From NCBI RefSeq assembly GCF_022788635.1, contig NZ_CP076024.1:4255503-4319502 (forward strand): a stretch of 64,000 bases of DNA, written 5' to 3'. The notes beneath the pieces are model-generated. The model was given only the letters and a program-made list of their open reading frames with translations, was not told where the DNA came from and made no database searches. Positions 1-9,552 of the stretch are shown here, one piece after another. The position numbers were made by a program, and so were the translations under genes. The DNA is from Methylobacter sp. S3L5C (lineage in GTDB: Bacteria > Pseudomonadota > Gammaproteobacteria > Methylococcales > Methylomonadaceae). The stretch's first letter is position 1. The number at the start of each line of letters is the position of its first letter.

Positions 1-2
1 AA

Positions 3-1520
3 GGTCGAGTGAGTTATGGCAGCTTTGATACCCATGACATTCAAACCGGTGCAGGTTACGAATCAGGTGGTTTTTCACAAAACTATACGGTGTCATATCG
101 GGCGACCAATGGTTATCGCGATCATGCCTCTTCGGAAAAAAACAGTTTTTCAGGTAAATGGTTTTATACGCCTGAAAGTGAAAAAATTAAAGTAGGGCTG
201 ATTGCCAGATGGAGTGAAGCTGAAGCACAAGAATCCGGATATTTGACGCTCGAACAAGCTAAAGCCAATCCAACCCAGTCCATGGCTCATAATGCCAACG
301 ATAGTGGTACCCGGCAAGTTGGCCAACTGAGTGGCCATCTGGATGTTAATTTAACGGATGATCTGTTTTGGTCGACTAAAAGTTATGCCAATACCCTTGA
401 TGATCAGCGTTGGGTACGCTATAGCGTTGTCGAATCGCAGCAAGAACGAGATACCAATGAAGTCCAGTATGGCGGTATTACTTCACTGACCTACCACCCC
501 GATATTTCCTGGTTGGATGATTTCTCCCTGGAATCGGGTTTTGATGTTCAGCAACAAGATAACAAAAGCTGGCGGTACAGAAATTTAAATCGTGCCAGAA
601 CATCGCAAACCCGCAATCAGGATTTTAATTTCAATGTTTATGGCGGCTATTTGACGGCCATGGTTAAACCTTTTAAATGGTTAAAATTGACGCCAGGTTT
701 TCGTGCTGACAAGGTTAGCGGTGATTATACCAATAAGTTGGTTAATAAATCGTATGAGGTCAATGATTACGGTACTATCTGGCAACCTAAAATGGGCGCG
801 ATTATTACTCCAATAGAAGGTTACAGTCTTTATGGTAATTGGGGGCGGACTTTTCAGGTTGCCGTTGGTGCCGGTGCTTATAATACCAATCCCAATCCTG
901 TTGATATTGCGCCGTCAATTAATGATGGCTGGGAAGTGGGTGTTAAAGTCGAGCCTGTCGATTGGGCCGAAGGACGTGTAGCGTACTGGAAGCAAACAGC
1001 GACTAATGAGTCGAGTCGGGTTCTTAACAGTGCGGGTAACGATTCCACACTTGTTGGTGCCACTGATCGGCAAGGGGTTGATATACAGCTTAAAGTCCAA
1101 CCAATTAAGTTGGTTAGTGTGTGGACTGCTTTTTCCTTACAGGAAGCTATTGTTGCTACACCCAAAAGTAATCCGGCACTGGCAGGAACCCAAATTTTCA
1201 ATACGCCAAATTACTTGTTTTCCGGCGGTATAGATTATCAAATAATGCCCAAGCTAAAATCATCCCTGTGGACAACAGGACAGAGTAGCTATTATGTTGA
1301 TGAGGCAAATAAAAAAGGTAAATTTGGTGAATATGCCTTGTTAAATCTGGATATCGGTTATCAGGTAAACAAGCTGGTTGATTTACAGTTTCAGGTGAAA
1401 AACCTGACAGATACCTATTGGGAATACGTTTGGTATAATACGACCGCCAATCAAACTGCCCATGCGCCCGGTGATGGTCGTGCCTTTTATGGGGCCATTA
1501 ATGTTAAATACGATTTATAA
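3..1520 (+). CDS. TonB-dependent receptor, 3' part
   Basis: This is the C-terminal ~506 residues of an outer-membrane TonB-dependent receptor, most likely for a ferric siderophore. The frame is open to the window edge (codons GGT CGA precede the GTG at 9), so the signal peptide, TonB box and plug lie outside. What is visible is a beta-barrel: alternating aromatic/polar strands, GxRxD-type turns and a C-terminal strand rich in Y and F that ends NVKYDL, as expected for insertion by the BAM complex. The PepSY membrane protein begins 11 bases after the stop, so the two are probably cotranscribed as an iron-uptake unit. The substrate cannot be told from this part. Confidence 0.87.
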   Translation, partial: GRVSYGSFDTHDIQTGAGYESGGFSQNYTVSYRATNGYRDHASSEKNSFSGKWFYTPESEKIKVGLIARWSEAEAQESGYLTLEQAKANPTQSMAHNANDSGTRQVGQLSGHLDVNLTDDLFWSTKSYANTLDDQRWVRYSVVESQQERDTNEVQYGGITSLTYHPDISWLDDFSLESGFDVQQQDNKSWRYRNLNRARTSQTRNQDFNFNVYGGYLTAMVKPFKWLKLTPGFRADKVSGDYTNKLVNKSYEVNDYGTIWQPKMGAIITPIEGYSLYGNWGRTFQVAVGAGAYNTNPNPVDIAPSINDGWEVGVKVEPVDWAEGRVAYWKQTATNESSRVLNSAGNDSTLVGATDRQGVDIQLKVQPIKLVSVWTAFSLQEAIVATPKSNPALAGTQIFNTPNYLFSGGIDYQIMPKLKSSLWTTGQSSYYVDEANKKGKFGEYALLNLDIGYQVNKLVDLQFQVKNLTDTYWEYVWYNTTANQTAHAPGDGRAFYGAINVKYDL

Positions 1521-1531
1521 CCGATAAAATC

Positions 1532-2713
1532 ATGTCGACAGGAAAAAATCCAGGCAATAAGATGCCACTAAGTCATAATCACTGGCGTAAGCGTTGGTTG
1601 AGCCTTCATCTTTATTTGGGATTGAGTCTGGGTCTGGTGTTTGTGCTGGCAGGATTAACCGGCAGCTTACTGGTTTTTTACGTGGAGCTTGATGAAATTA
1701 TCAATCCACAGTTGCAAGTCTCGGCTGCGCTGGCTGAGCAGGAACCGCAGTCTTATGAGGCTGTCTTTCAGGCTCTTCGTCAAGCGCATCCGCAACGAAG
1801 TGCTGCCTGGCGGTTGGAAATACCGCGTCATAAACAAGCCTTGTTAATGGCGCGTTATTACAAGCCGGTCGAAAAAGCAGGTCTGTCTTTTGCTCCGCTG
1901 ATTGTTTGGGTTAATCCATATAACGCAGAAGTCGCCAGTAGCCGTTTTTGGGGCGAGTTTGTAATGACCTGGTTGTTTGATCTGCATTATGAGTTATTGC
2001 TGGATGGCGCTGGCAAAATAGTGATGGCTATTGTGGGGGTTTTATTATTGATCCTGTTATTTTGCGGGATTTATTTATGGTGGCCAACTTCAGGAAAATT
2101 GCGTCAGGCACTGGTTATCAAACGTGGAGCAAGCAAACCCCGATTTATTTTTGATTTACATAAAACCAGTGGTATTTATGGTTTTGTGATTTTATTACTG
2201 TTATTGCTTAGCGGCATCATTTTGGAATTACCCGCGGTGTTTAAACCAGCAATCAATTATCTATCGCCTTTATATCAAATGGAGGCCAAGCAAATAAACT
2301 ATCAATCCGATTATTCCAGAATTACCCTGGATCAGGCGGTTGCTGTTGCTACAAATCGTTATCCGGATGCTTTGTTACGCTGGATAGAAACGCCGGATAG
2401 CCAGATCGGTTCTTACCGAATTGTGTTGTACCAACAAGGTGAAGCCAGTGTTCGTTTTCCAAAAACAACGGTATGGGTCGATCAATATAGCGGAGTAGTA
2501 CTATCAACGCGGGATCCCGTAACTGAGCAAGCCGGCGATACTTTTATGAGCTGGCTGCATCCTTTACATAATGGTGAAATAGCAGGTATGCCCGGACGGT
2601 GGCTAATTTTTGTGAGTGGTTTTATCCCTGCCATACTCTATGTTACCGGTATTATGCGCTGGCTACAAAAGCGTCGTGCACAGCATTTGCATAAGTTAAA
2701 AAAAGCTGATTGA
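1532..2713 (+). CDS. PepSY-associated transmembrane protein
   Basis: A 393-residue inner-membrane protein of the PepSY_TM family. Four hydrophobic segments are visible: about residues 25-50, 160-183, 212-234 and 352-375. Two periplasmic PepSY-like regions lie between them, and the protein ends in a short basic cytoplasmic tail (KRRAQHLHKLKKAD). Relatives next to TonB receptors act as siderophore reductases or iron-release proteins (FpvG/PiuB-like). That role is inferred here from family and position, 11 bases downstream of the receptor. Histidines in HLYLGLSLG, DLHYE, DLHKTSG and HPLHNG match the conserved, possibly heme-binding, positions of the family. Length is normal and the gene looks intact. 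Confidence 0.85.
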   Translation: MSTGKNPGNKMPLSHNHWRKRWLSLHLYLGLSLGLVFVLAGLTGSLLVFYVELDEIINPQLQVSAALAEQEPQSYEAVFQALRQAHPQRSAAWRLEIPRHKQALLMARYYKPVEKAGLSFAPLIVWVNPYNAEVASSRFWGEFVMTWLFDLHYELLLDGAGKIVMAIVGVLLLILLFCGIYLWWPTSGKLRQALVIKRGASKPRFIFDLHKTSGIYGFVILLLLLLSGIILELPAVFKPAINYLSPLYQMEAKQINYQSDYSRITLDQAVAVATNRYPDALLRWIETPDSQIGSYRIVLYQQGEASVRFPKTTVWVDQYSGVVLSTRDPVTEQAGDTFMSWLHPLHNGEIAGMPGRWLIFVSGFIPAILYVTGIMRWLQKRRAQHLHKLKKAD

Positions 2714-2715
2714 AG

Positions 2716-3159
2716 ATGGTTTACCCAAAGTGTAATGACATAGAAGTCAATCCGGTATCAGTAAAATGGTATATCGAGGTTTTCTTTGAGGACTGGAAGC
2801 TTTATGAAGGATAGGGGCGTGCGGCCAAACAATTGGATGAAGAGGAATCAAGCCGTGGCCTGATTTTGAGTATGTTGTTTGACCATTGCCTTCTCCTTCA
2901 CCCAGAGCAGACGGCTCGTATAGACAACAAACTGTTCGCGTATACCTTAGGTAGCCTGCAAAGAAAGTCTCAAATGGATGTGCTGATTGAATTTATCAAA
3001 ACATTGCTGGATCACCAGAATCCAGCAGAGAAACTTAAAGAATTGGCTGTACTTGTTGACGATGTTTTTCAGTTAATGCCTTCCGGCAAGCATATGGTTG
3101 GCAGAGATTTAGGCCGACTGGAACCCACGGCTTCCCTACAGTATCGTGTTGCTGGATGA
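2716..3159 (+). pseudogene. C-terminal fragment of an IS4-type transposase
   Basis: An open frame begins at the ATG at 2716 and is interrupted once by TAG at 2812-2814 (the context suggests a former TGG), then continues to 3159. Before the stop codon the segment YIEVFFEDWK contains E-x6-K, the hallmark of the Y2R3E6K signature of IS4-superfamily DDE transposases. After it the tail (LLLHPEQTARI, HMVGRDLG) resembles transposase C-termini. The N-terminal two thirds, including the first catalytic D residues, are missing. The fragment ends where the group II intron remnant begins. Recognition is from memory of the family and not from a search. Confidence 0.6.
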
Positions 3160-3205
3160 TTTGCCAAAAATAAGACTGTAAAGAATTTAAAAACTTGAAC
3201 ATCGA

Positions 3206-3982
3206 GTGAAAGCAGTTTATAAGCATACCTGCTCAGCGTGGGTTAGGCTCTATATTGAACAGTGGCTAACGGCACCTATGCAGATGCCTAATGGAGAGCA
3301 GGTAAGACGAGACAAGGACACGCCACAGGGTGGTGTAATTAGTCCGATATTAGCGAACCAGTATCTGCATTATGTATATGGTAAATGGATGGAAAAGTAT
3401 TTTCCGAATAGACATTGGTGTCGTTATGAGGATGATGGTCTGGTACATTGTTGTAGTGAAGCAGAAGCCAAACACATGTTGGCAGTACTTGAGCAACGCT
3501 TCAATGCCTGTGGTTTAGAGCTTCACCCGCTGAAAAAAAAATCGTTTACCGTAAAGATGGCAGTCGCAAAGTACGCTATGAAAATATGGACTTTGATTTT
3601 CTTGGCTATACGTTCAGGCGTCGGTTATGTAAAAATCGCAAATGAAATAGTTTGTTTGTAAGTTTTACACCTACGGTTAGTAAGGTGGCGATGAAGTCGA
3701 TGCGACTGAAAACTAGGAACATGCGCGTGCGAATGCCTTCAGAGATGAGTGTCGAGCAGTTGGCTAAGTGGCTGGATAGCCTACTATGGTCGTTACTATC
3801 GATCAGTCCTCTATGGTATGTGTCGGCACGTAAACAGAGCACTGGTAAGGTGGGCGCGGCGTAAATTTAAGCACCTCCGTTGGCATAAAACCAGAGCATC
3901 GCAGTTACTTGAGAGAGATGCTGATCAATGTCCAAGCTTGTTCGCCCATTGGCGAACTGGAATGACAGGAGCGTTTGCCTGA
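3206..3982 (+). pseudogene. decayed group II intron reverse transcriptase/maturase
   Basis: Remains of an LtrA-like intron-encoded protein. The reverse transcriptase palm is clear: the TPQGGVISPILAN motif (RT4) and RYEDDG, the place of the catalytic YADD box (RT5). After a run of nine A (3533-3541) the frame shifts, and a second frame continues with NMDFDFLGYTFRRR. That frame meets an in-frame TGA near 3648 and shifts again before the maturase domain (GWIAYYGRYYRSVLYG, WARRKFKHLRWHK). The 5' reverse-transcriptase part and the 5' half of the intron are missing. The protein can no longer be made, so the element is dead. Domain V of the intron RNA follows directly. Confidence 0.87.
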
Positions 3983-3985
3983 TGG

Positions 3986-4057
3986 GAGCGGTATGAGTCG
4001 AGAGGTTCACGTACCGTTCTGCGAGAGGCTGCTGGTAAGTTCCTGCGGCCTACTCAC
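3986..4057 (+). ncRNA. group II intron domains V and VI (relic)
   Basis: Bases 3986-4019 form the 34-nt domain V hairpin. GAGCGGTA at the 5' side pairs with TACCGTTC at the 3' side, the catalytic AGC triad is at 3987-3989, and an apical stem carries a GAGAG-type loop. Domain VI follows, and CTACTCAC at about 4050-4057 would be the intron 3' end. It lies directly after the maturase relic, as in bacterial group II introns. The ribozyme core is preserved here although domains I-IV upstream are not recognisable. Confidence 0.75.
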
Positions 4058-4151
4058 CATAAAACTTTTTCCATCGGAAAATCCTTGTTCCGGCCACCCT
4101 ATACTGCATATAACTTTTTCTTGGGTTTACTGCAAATTCCTGGAGTTCTTA

Positions 4152-4769
4152 GTGATCATATTTAATCTGTCAATTAAAAATCCCACCCGCTGTCACACAA
4201 CTAAAAGTTTCGCTGGATTAGCAAGATTGTTCAGCCTGTTGTTTTTGCTCAGCGGTTGTCAGGGAGTATTAACTCCGGAACAAGTTACTACAAAATTTTG
4301 GAAAGCGATGGTAGAAGGTAATCTTGATTCTGCCAGAAAATACGCAACTCAAGAAACTCAACAACTGGTGACTAAACAGCAAAACATGGATGATGCAACG
4401 CTAAAAACCAGTGCTATTTTAATAGATGGCTCCAATGCAACGGTATCCACGATCATAACGCTAAAAGATCCCGAAATTAATAAAGTTTTATCTTTTAACA
4501 CCGTTTTATTAAAAGAAAATGATCTATGGAGAATTGATTATCAGCGAACACTCAACAACCTTTTAAACCTGCCTTTTGCAGATTTTTTTAAAAGCTTGCA
4601 GGGTATAGGCGAAACCATTAACGATAAACTGGAGCAGCAAATTCCTTTATTTGAGAAACAAATGAAATCCTTCAGTGAAGAATTAATAAGACAAATGGAC
4701 GAGTTTCGTCATCGGCTGGAAAAATCCCTGCCGCCTGAAAAACAACAACCTCATTCTGGCAGCATATAA
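4152..4769 (+). CDS. lipoprotein of unknown function
   Basis: A predicted lipoprotein of 205 residues when started at the GTG at 4152, which has a TGGAG ribosome site seven bases upstream. The longer open frame from 3975 runs through intron domain V and is not credible as coding. A hydrophobic stretch ends in the lipobox LLSGC with the cysteine codon at 4257-4259. The mature part has an NTF2/DUF4878-like opening (a TPEQVTTKFWKAMVEGN helix, then strands with LWRIDY), followed by a charged helical tail rich in K, E and Q. The signature suggests an envelope protein, but no function can be assigned. It sits alone between two dead mobile elements. Confidence 0.7.
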   Translation: MIIFNLSIKNPTRCHTTKSFAGLARLFSLLFLLSGCQGVLTPEQVTTKFWKAMVEGNLDSARKYATQETQQLVTKQQNMDDATLKTSAILIDGSNATVSTIITLKDPEINKVLSFNTVLLKENDLWRIDYQRTLNNLLNLPFADFFKSLQGIGETINDKLEQQIPLFEKQMKSFSEELIRQMDEFRHRLEKSLPPEKQQPHSGSI

Positions 4770-4865
4770 GCGTTTATTTCAAAGCCTTTCTGATTCTTTG
4801 ATTGACTGCCAATCGCTAGAAGTTAATGCTGATCCAAAGCACAAAATATTTACGCAGCTTGTAGT

Positions 4866-5490
4866 CAAAAACCTCCGGCAAAGCCGGAGGCTTGAAAATG
4901 TGAACCGCTCAAAGCGGATTAATAATTGTGCCACCTAAAGGTGACAATGCCTTAAAATAAATCGATTTGTTCTATTCGTTTATCTTCTTCCTCTTGATGC
5001 CTGATGTAGTTTCGTAAAGTGACTTGATCCCTGCCCACTGTTGAAACATAATATCCTCTTGCCCAGAAACCCTTGTCCGGTGAAATTCTTTCTTCGCCCC
5101 ATAAAAGTTCGTACAATGGATATAGCGCTTTTACCCTTAATAAAACCAACAACCTGTGACACTGAATATTTGGGTGGAATTGAGATTAGAATGTAGACAT
5201 GATCTGACATCAAATATTCTTCCTCAATCTTGCATTACTTTTGCAAGGCTAAATCTTTAAGTATTGATCCCAGATATTGCCTCAACTCCTTATAAAGGCT
5301 TTTTTCTATACTTTGGAATCCAGATTATATGGTATTTACATTCCCATTTTGTATGACTTAAACTCTCTGGTGAATTCATCGTTTGTTTCCTTATCTTTTG
5401 AACTTTAGGCGGTTCACAGATAGGGAGACTCTCGATGATTCCCGTAATTGTCAAACTTTATGAGTCCCCCAGCAGAGCTGGGGGTTTACT
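4866..5490 (-). mobile_element. decayed IS200/IS605-family element
   Basis: About 625 bp bounded by two strong hairpins: CCTCCGGC/GCCGGAGG at 4871-4889 and CCCCCAGC/GCTGGGGG at 5465-5483. Subterminal hairpins in place of inverted repeats are the mark of IS200/IS605 elements, whose HUH transposase recognises them as single strands. The broken transposase inside reads leftwards, so the left end of the element is near 5490. Smaller hairpins lie at 4903-4918 and 4931-4944. The exact ends are not fixed. Confidence 0.72.
4952..5379 (-). pseudogene. tnpA: IS200-type transposase TnpA, frameshifted
   Basis: The pieces of a Y1/HUH transposase lie in three frames. From ATG 5379 comes SHTKWECKYHIIWIPKYRKK, then a stop. 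From about 5213 comes SDHVYILISIPPKYSVSQVV, where HVYIL stands for the HUH-type metal site (usually HVH). From about 5150 comes FWARGYYVSTVGRDQ, which carries the family's tyrosine region, ending at RIEQIDLF. Joined, they would give the usual length of about 140 residues. At least two frameshifts and several stops make it non-functional. Confidence 0.82.
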
Positions 5491-5525
5491 TATGATTAAT
5501 TACAGCGGCATGATCAGACAGACAA

Positions 5526-6896
5526 TTAAATTTCATCGCCCAACTTCCGATAAAGTGTGCCTCGATCAATCCCTAATATTTTAGCCGCTTGCGCTTTGTT
5601 GCCTTGGGTTATTTCCAAAATGCGGTGGATATAGTTAATTTCTAATTCTGCCAGAGTCATTGAGTGAGTTGCCGCATTACCTGAAAAATTACTCTCAATA
5701 GGTAGCTGCGTAGCCTGAGCCAAATCTTCCAGCAGGATCGTATCATGCTCGGTCAAAGCAACCGCCCTCTCCAATGTATTAGCTAATTCACGTACATTCC
5801 CGGGCCATGGGTAAGCCCGAATCCATCTCATGGCTTCGGCAGAGATACCTTTTATTTGTCGTTGTAATTTTGTTTGGGCATTCTGCAATAAATGATCAAC
5901 CAGATACTCCAAATCAGGCAGACGTTCTCTTAATGGTGGAATGTCCAAACGAATAACATTAAGGCGATAGTAAAGATCCGGGCGTATCAAGCCGTTTTGT
6001 AAGGCTTTTTCAATAGGTTGGTTAGTCGCAGCAATAATGCGCACATGGGTGGCAACTTCGCTGGCCGCTCCTACGGGTCTTACCTTGCCTGTTTCCAGTG
6101 CTTGTAATAACTTGGGTTGAATTGCCAAAGGCATTTCGGCAATTTCATCCAGAAACAGTGTGCCACCCTCGGCTTCAACAAATAATCCTGGGCGGTGTTC
6201 ACGGGCATCCGTGTAAGCACCTTTACGGACACCAAACAATTCACTTTCCACTAAAGTAAACGGTAATGCTGCACAGTTGATTTGTAGAAAAGGGCCGTTA
6301 GCCTGTGGACTATGTTCATGAATAAAGCGTGCTAAAGCACCTTTACCGACACCACTTTCACCCGTTAGCAGTACCGGGGAGTTGATCTTGGCGGCCCGAC
6401 CGGCAAGTTGCAGTATTTTTTTCATGTTGGGACTTTCTGCAATCAAGCCACGCGGCGTGGGATTTTGATCTGGCGTACCAACACGGACAATTTCCCTGTG
6501 CATTTGTCGGTCGTTAAACGCCCGTTCAATGGAGGCCAACAAGTCATTTAAAGAAAACGGTTTGGTTACAAAACCACAAGCCCCTGCCTGTAAACTGCGT
6601 ACCCCTAAATCAATACTGCCAAAAGCAGTCATCAATAGAATTAACTGCTCGGGCTTTCGGGCATGAATAGCCGACATCAAATCCAGACCACGCATACCGG
6701 GCATTTCTATATCGCTGATCACCAAATCAAAATGCTCTGTTTCCAAACGTTGCAAGGCCCGTTGTGGATCAGTTTCACCGCTCGCTTTATAACCATTGTC
6801 ATTAAGCATTTCAGTCAAGTAATCGATAACATCGCTCTCGTCATCAATAACCAGCAATTGCCTGTTTTTTTGTGTTGCTTGATTAATTAGCGCCAT
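5526..6896 (-). CDS. sigma-54-dependent response regulator (NtrC/AtoC type)
   Basis: A 456-residue transcription activator started at the ATG at 6896 (MALINQ); the open frame continues further upstream, but that part is only antisense to the kinase. An N-terminal receiver domain (about 10-130) carries the phospho-acceptor Asp in LVISDIEMPG and Lys in VTKPFS. The AAA+ domain has Walker A GESGVGKG, Walker B GGTLFLDEIAE and the arginine-finger region DLYYRLN. A Fis-type helix-turn-helix lies at the C-terminus (QGNKAQAAKILGIDRGTLYRKL). The sigma-54 contact loop reads GAYTDA, not GAFTGA, a deviation worth noting. It overlaps the kinase stop by 14 bases, so the pair is one two-component operon. Confidence 0.92.
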   Translation of the reverse strand: MALINQATQKNRQLLVIDDESDVIDYLTEMLNDNGYKASGETDPQRALQRLETEHFDLVISDIEMPGMRGLDLMSAIHARKPEQLILLMTAFGSIDLGVRSLQAGACGFVTKPFSLNDLLASIERAFNDRQMHREIVRVGTPDQNPTPRGLIAESPNMKKILQLAGRAAKINSPVLLTGESGVGKGALARFIHEHSPQANGPFLQINCAALPFTLVESELFGVRKGAYTDAREHRPGLFVEAEGGTLFLDEIAEMPLAIQPKLLQALETGKVRPVGAASEVATHVRIIAATNQPIEKALQNGLIRPDLYYRLNVIRLDIPPLRERLPDLEYLVDHLLQNAQTKLQRQIKGISAEAMRWIRAYPWPGNVRELANTLERAVALTEHDTILLEDLAQATQLPIESNFSGNAATHSMTLAELEINYIHRILEITQGNKAQAAKILGIDRGTLYRKLGDEI

Positions 6897-8376
6897 TATA
6901 GGGTTTCTCCACAGGTAATATGATGGTAAAGGTACTGCCTGTACCCAGGCTACTTTCGGCTTTAATACTGCCGTGATGTGCCTTAACAAGACTGTGAGCA
7001 ACGGCAAGCCCAAGTCCGACACCCCCTTGTTCATGCCGGGTGGTGAAAAATGGCTCAAACAGATATTTTAGTGTTTCCGGCGGCATTCCACAGCCGTTAT
7101 CCTTGATAATAAGTTGTACGGTTTCGGTCGCCTGGTTGTTAACCGGATTAGGCCTGAGTGGCTGCCGTTCAATAGTCACAATAATGTGCCCGCCGTCAGA
7201 GCTTGCCGATAAGGCATTGGTAATCAGGTTTAAAATAATTTGCTGAATACCGTCGCTATCAGCCAGGATCAAGGGAAGGTCTTTTGAGGCTGTTAAGCGT
7301 AGTTCAACGTGTTTTTTTTGGGCTTCATATGCCAATAAATTGAGCACAGCATTAACAGGTTCACGTAGATCAATACAGGTGATGTTAGCCGGTCTGCGTC
7401 TGGCAAATTCCAGTAGTTGTTGAACAATACGCGTGATTCGTTCAGTTTGGGACACCAATATGCGCGCATGACGAATGACCTCTTCAGGTTGGTCGGCACA
7501 CAACAACAAATGCTCTCCCCGACCTTTTAATATCTGTAACGGTGAACCAATTTCATGAGCCAGTCCAGCAGATAATTGCCCGATGGTAATCAATTTGTCC
7601 GCGTCTTCAAGCCCCGTCTGGAGATGACGGCGAGATTGGGCTTCTTGTTTAAGTTTTTGTTGAGCAATGGCTAATTCTGCCGCCATAGCATTGAATGCCT
7701 TTAACAAAATACCAATTTCATCTTTTTGATTAATGAGTGGTAACGGCGAAAAATCGCCGTCACGTATTCGTTTCATACCATTAGCCAGTCGTTGTAAGGG
7801 CCAACCAATGTAAACCATACCAATTACTGTACAAAGAGGCGCGGCAATTAAAACAAAAGCAAGTGTGGAAATAGCCAAATTACGCTTGGTCACATCAAGG
7901 TCGCGCGGTGCATTTCATACAAGGTACGTACAAACACCAACCCCCCCCCGCTTTTTACCCTGTGTATTTTGTAAAGGCAGGCGTAAAGCAATGTATTCAG
8001 GATCTGTATCAGGATAAAAAAACTGATCACTATAATCATCTTGCAAAGCGCCATTAAGCCTTTTCTGGAAATCGCTTGCGTAAGAATTACCAATAATATC
8101 GGGAAAACTCTGACCCTGCTCATCATAAACCCGCACTTTTAATTCGGGTTCAATTTGTTCAAGACCTTTCAGGAGTTCTGGAATATCACCCAATTGCTTA
8201 TCCCGCATGGCATTTACAACAGCAATTTGCAGACCTTTGCCAAGTAGTTTTTTTTGCTGACTAATAACCTGAGTTAAATCTCTTTGCTCAAGCGAAAGAT
8301 TATAGAAGCCATAGCTGATAAATATAAGCAAACCAATAGAGGTTAACAATAAAGTAAGTTTAGTCGAAATTCGCAC
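6883..8376 (-). pseudogene. sensor histidine kinase, frame disrupted
   Basis: The partner kinase of the regulator is present in two same-frame pieces. The first (8376-7915) has an N-terminal membrane helix and a sensor region (153 residues). The second (7893-6883, GTG start) has a second membrane helix, a HAMP linker, the HisKA box GLAHEIGSPLQ and the HATPase boxes NLITNAL, DNGCGMP and GLGLAVAHS. Between them the frame ends at TGA 7917-7915. The true reading passes through another frame (LVFVRTLYEMHR): removing one G from the nine-G tract (C9 at 7941-7949 on the plus strand) and two bases from a CG repeat near 7896-7902 restores a continuous protein of about 495 residues. It is either a sequencing or assembly fault, a phase-variable tract, or a real mutant. 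Confidence 0.8.
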
Positions 8377-8574
8377 GGAACAATATGTTTTAATTTTCTA
8401 CATAACTGGAGTTTATCGCAACACATACAATTACTCCAAGTATTTTCAAAGCTCTTAAACATTAACCAACTAAGTAAACTTACTTATCTTCAGTAAAAGT
8501 ATTATTTAATAAAAACAGTGAGATAAGACAAGACAACAAGAAAAAAAACGATAAACCCCTCATTTTAGTGTAGT

Positions 8575-8590
8575 TGGCGTGATTATTGAT
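8575..8590 (+). promoter_or_regulatory. possible sigma-54 promoter
   Basis: TGGCGTGATTATTGAT has the -24 TGGC and -12 TTG blocks at the correct spacing and matches the consensus at most invariant positions, though the -12 GC is GA. It lies 177 bp upstream of the outer-membrane-like gene and is divergent from the sigma-54 two-component pair. The rest of the 368-bp gap (8399-8766) shows no gene and no clear operator. Confidence 0.35.
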
Positions 8591-8766
8591 TGAGTTATAA
8601 GACCATCTTTCAAAATACAGGCATACAAAATCATGCGTGATTATTTATTGGTTGTTTTTATCACGGCCTTTTCACTAAACAACTATAAAAAGCACGACAC
8701 GGACAAATCCGCGCACAAACCATCATCAGTTGTTAGCTTAGAAAATGACCATTCCCTTATGTTTTT

Positions 8767-9552
8767 ATGAAAAAGAAGATTCAGCAAAAGCAAAATCTTC
8801 TTAAACAAAGCGTATTTTTTGGTTACTTAAGCTGCCTGATACTGGTCATGTCGTTCCCTGTAGAGGCTGATGACAGCCATTCCGAAATGGATACCGCCGT
8901 GGCCGGTAGCAATTTACCCCATATTCCTGAACCCATGGTTTTCGATTTAGTTAGACCGCTAGGCGTTCGCCAGGGTGACCTGGAAATGAATGTCCTTTCC
9001 GCACACTCGCTTCGAAGCGGTCAGGCCGGATGGGCTCCAGAAATTGAATTTGGTTTATTTGATAACTTTGCTGTGGAACTTGAAATGCCGTTCGACCAGC
9101 TGTCATTGAGCGATTACAAAGTGGCCGCCCAAGGAACATTAGGCACCGGATTTAACAATCGTTTCATACATGGCTGGCAAATGATTGGCTACCATGACAG
9201 AAAAGAACAAAAATACTCGATTGACGGCCTTTATATAGCCGGATTTCGTTGGAATTCAGCAATCAGCAGCCTTAGTATGATGGGCTTACGCCGCAAGAAC
9301 GTCGAACGTGATGGTCATTTTGTGGGCCTGTTCAATAACAGTTGGTTTTACGATTATTCGGAAAAATTAACCTTGGGAATTGAAATGAATAACGAATTCA
9401 GCAGGGAATCAAAATGGCACTATCTACTGATGCCCCAAATACACTGGAATTTTAATAATCATGTCACAGTACAATTAGGCGCTGGTTTCAGTCAGACCGA
9501 TGGACGTCAAACTGATTGGCTAGGTACTTGGCGAATGATTTACGCCTTTTAG
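8767..9552 (+). CDS. predicted exported beta-barrel protein
   Basis: A 261-residue protein that I do not recognise. It starts KKKIQQ, has a hydrophobic signal segment ending near residue 34 (LVMSFPVEADD), then a repeated pattern of short amphipathic strands (EIEFGLFDNFAVELEMPF, LTLGIEMNNEF, VTVQLGAGFSQT), ending TWRMIYAF with a C-terminal aromatic. That is the look of a small outer-membrane barrel. It stands alone, divergent from the two-component genes, with a possible sigma-54 promoter upstream, so it may be their target (inference). Confidence 0.6.
   Translation: MKKKIQQKQNLLKQSVFFGYLSCLILVMSFPVEADDSHSEMDTAVAGSNLPHIPEPMVFDLVRPLGVRQGDLEMNVLSAHSLRSGQAGWAPEIEFGLFDNFAVELEMPFDQLSLSDYKVAAQGTLGTGFNNRFIHGWQMIGYHDRKEQKYSIDGLYIAGFRWNSAISSLSMMGLRRKNVERDGHFVGLFNNSWFYDYSEKLTLGIEMNNEFSRESKWHYLLMPQIHWNFNNHVTVQLGAGFSQTDGRQTDWLGTWRMIYAF

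Noticed and set aside
878-1201. Minus-strand 107-codon frame inside the TonB receptor
   Set aside because: Antisense to a well supported barrel coding region, no family likeness.
3975-4151. N-terminal extension of the lipoprotein
   Set aside because: It translates group II intron domains V and VI; the GTG at 4152 has a ribosome site and gives a proper lipoprotein signal.
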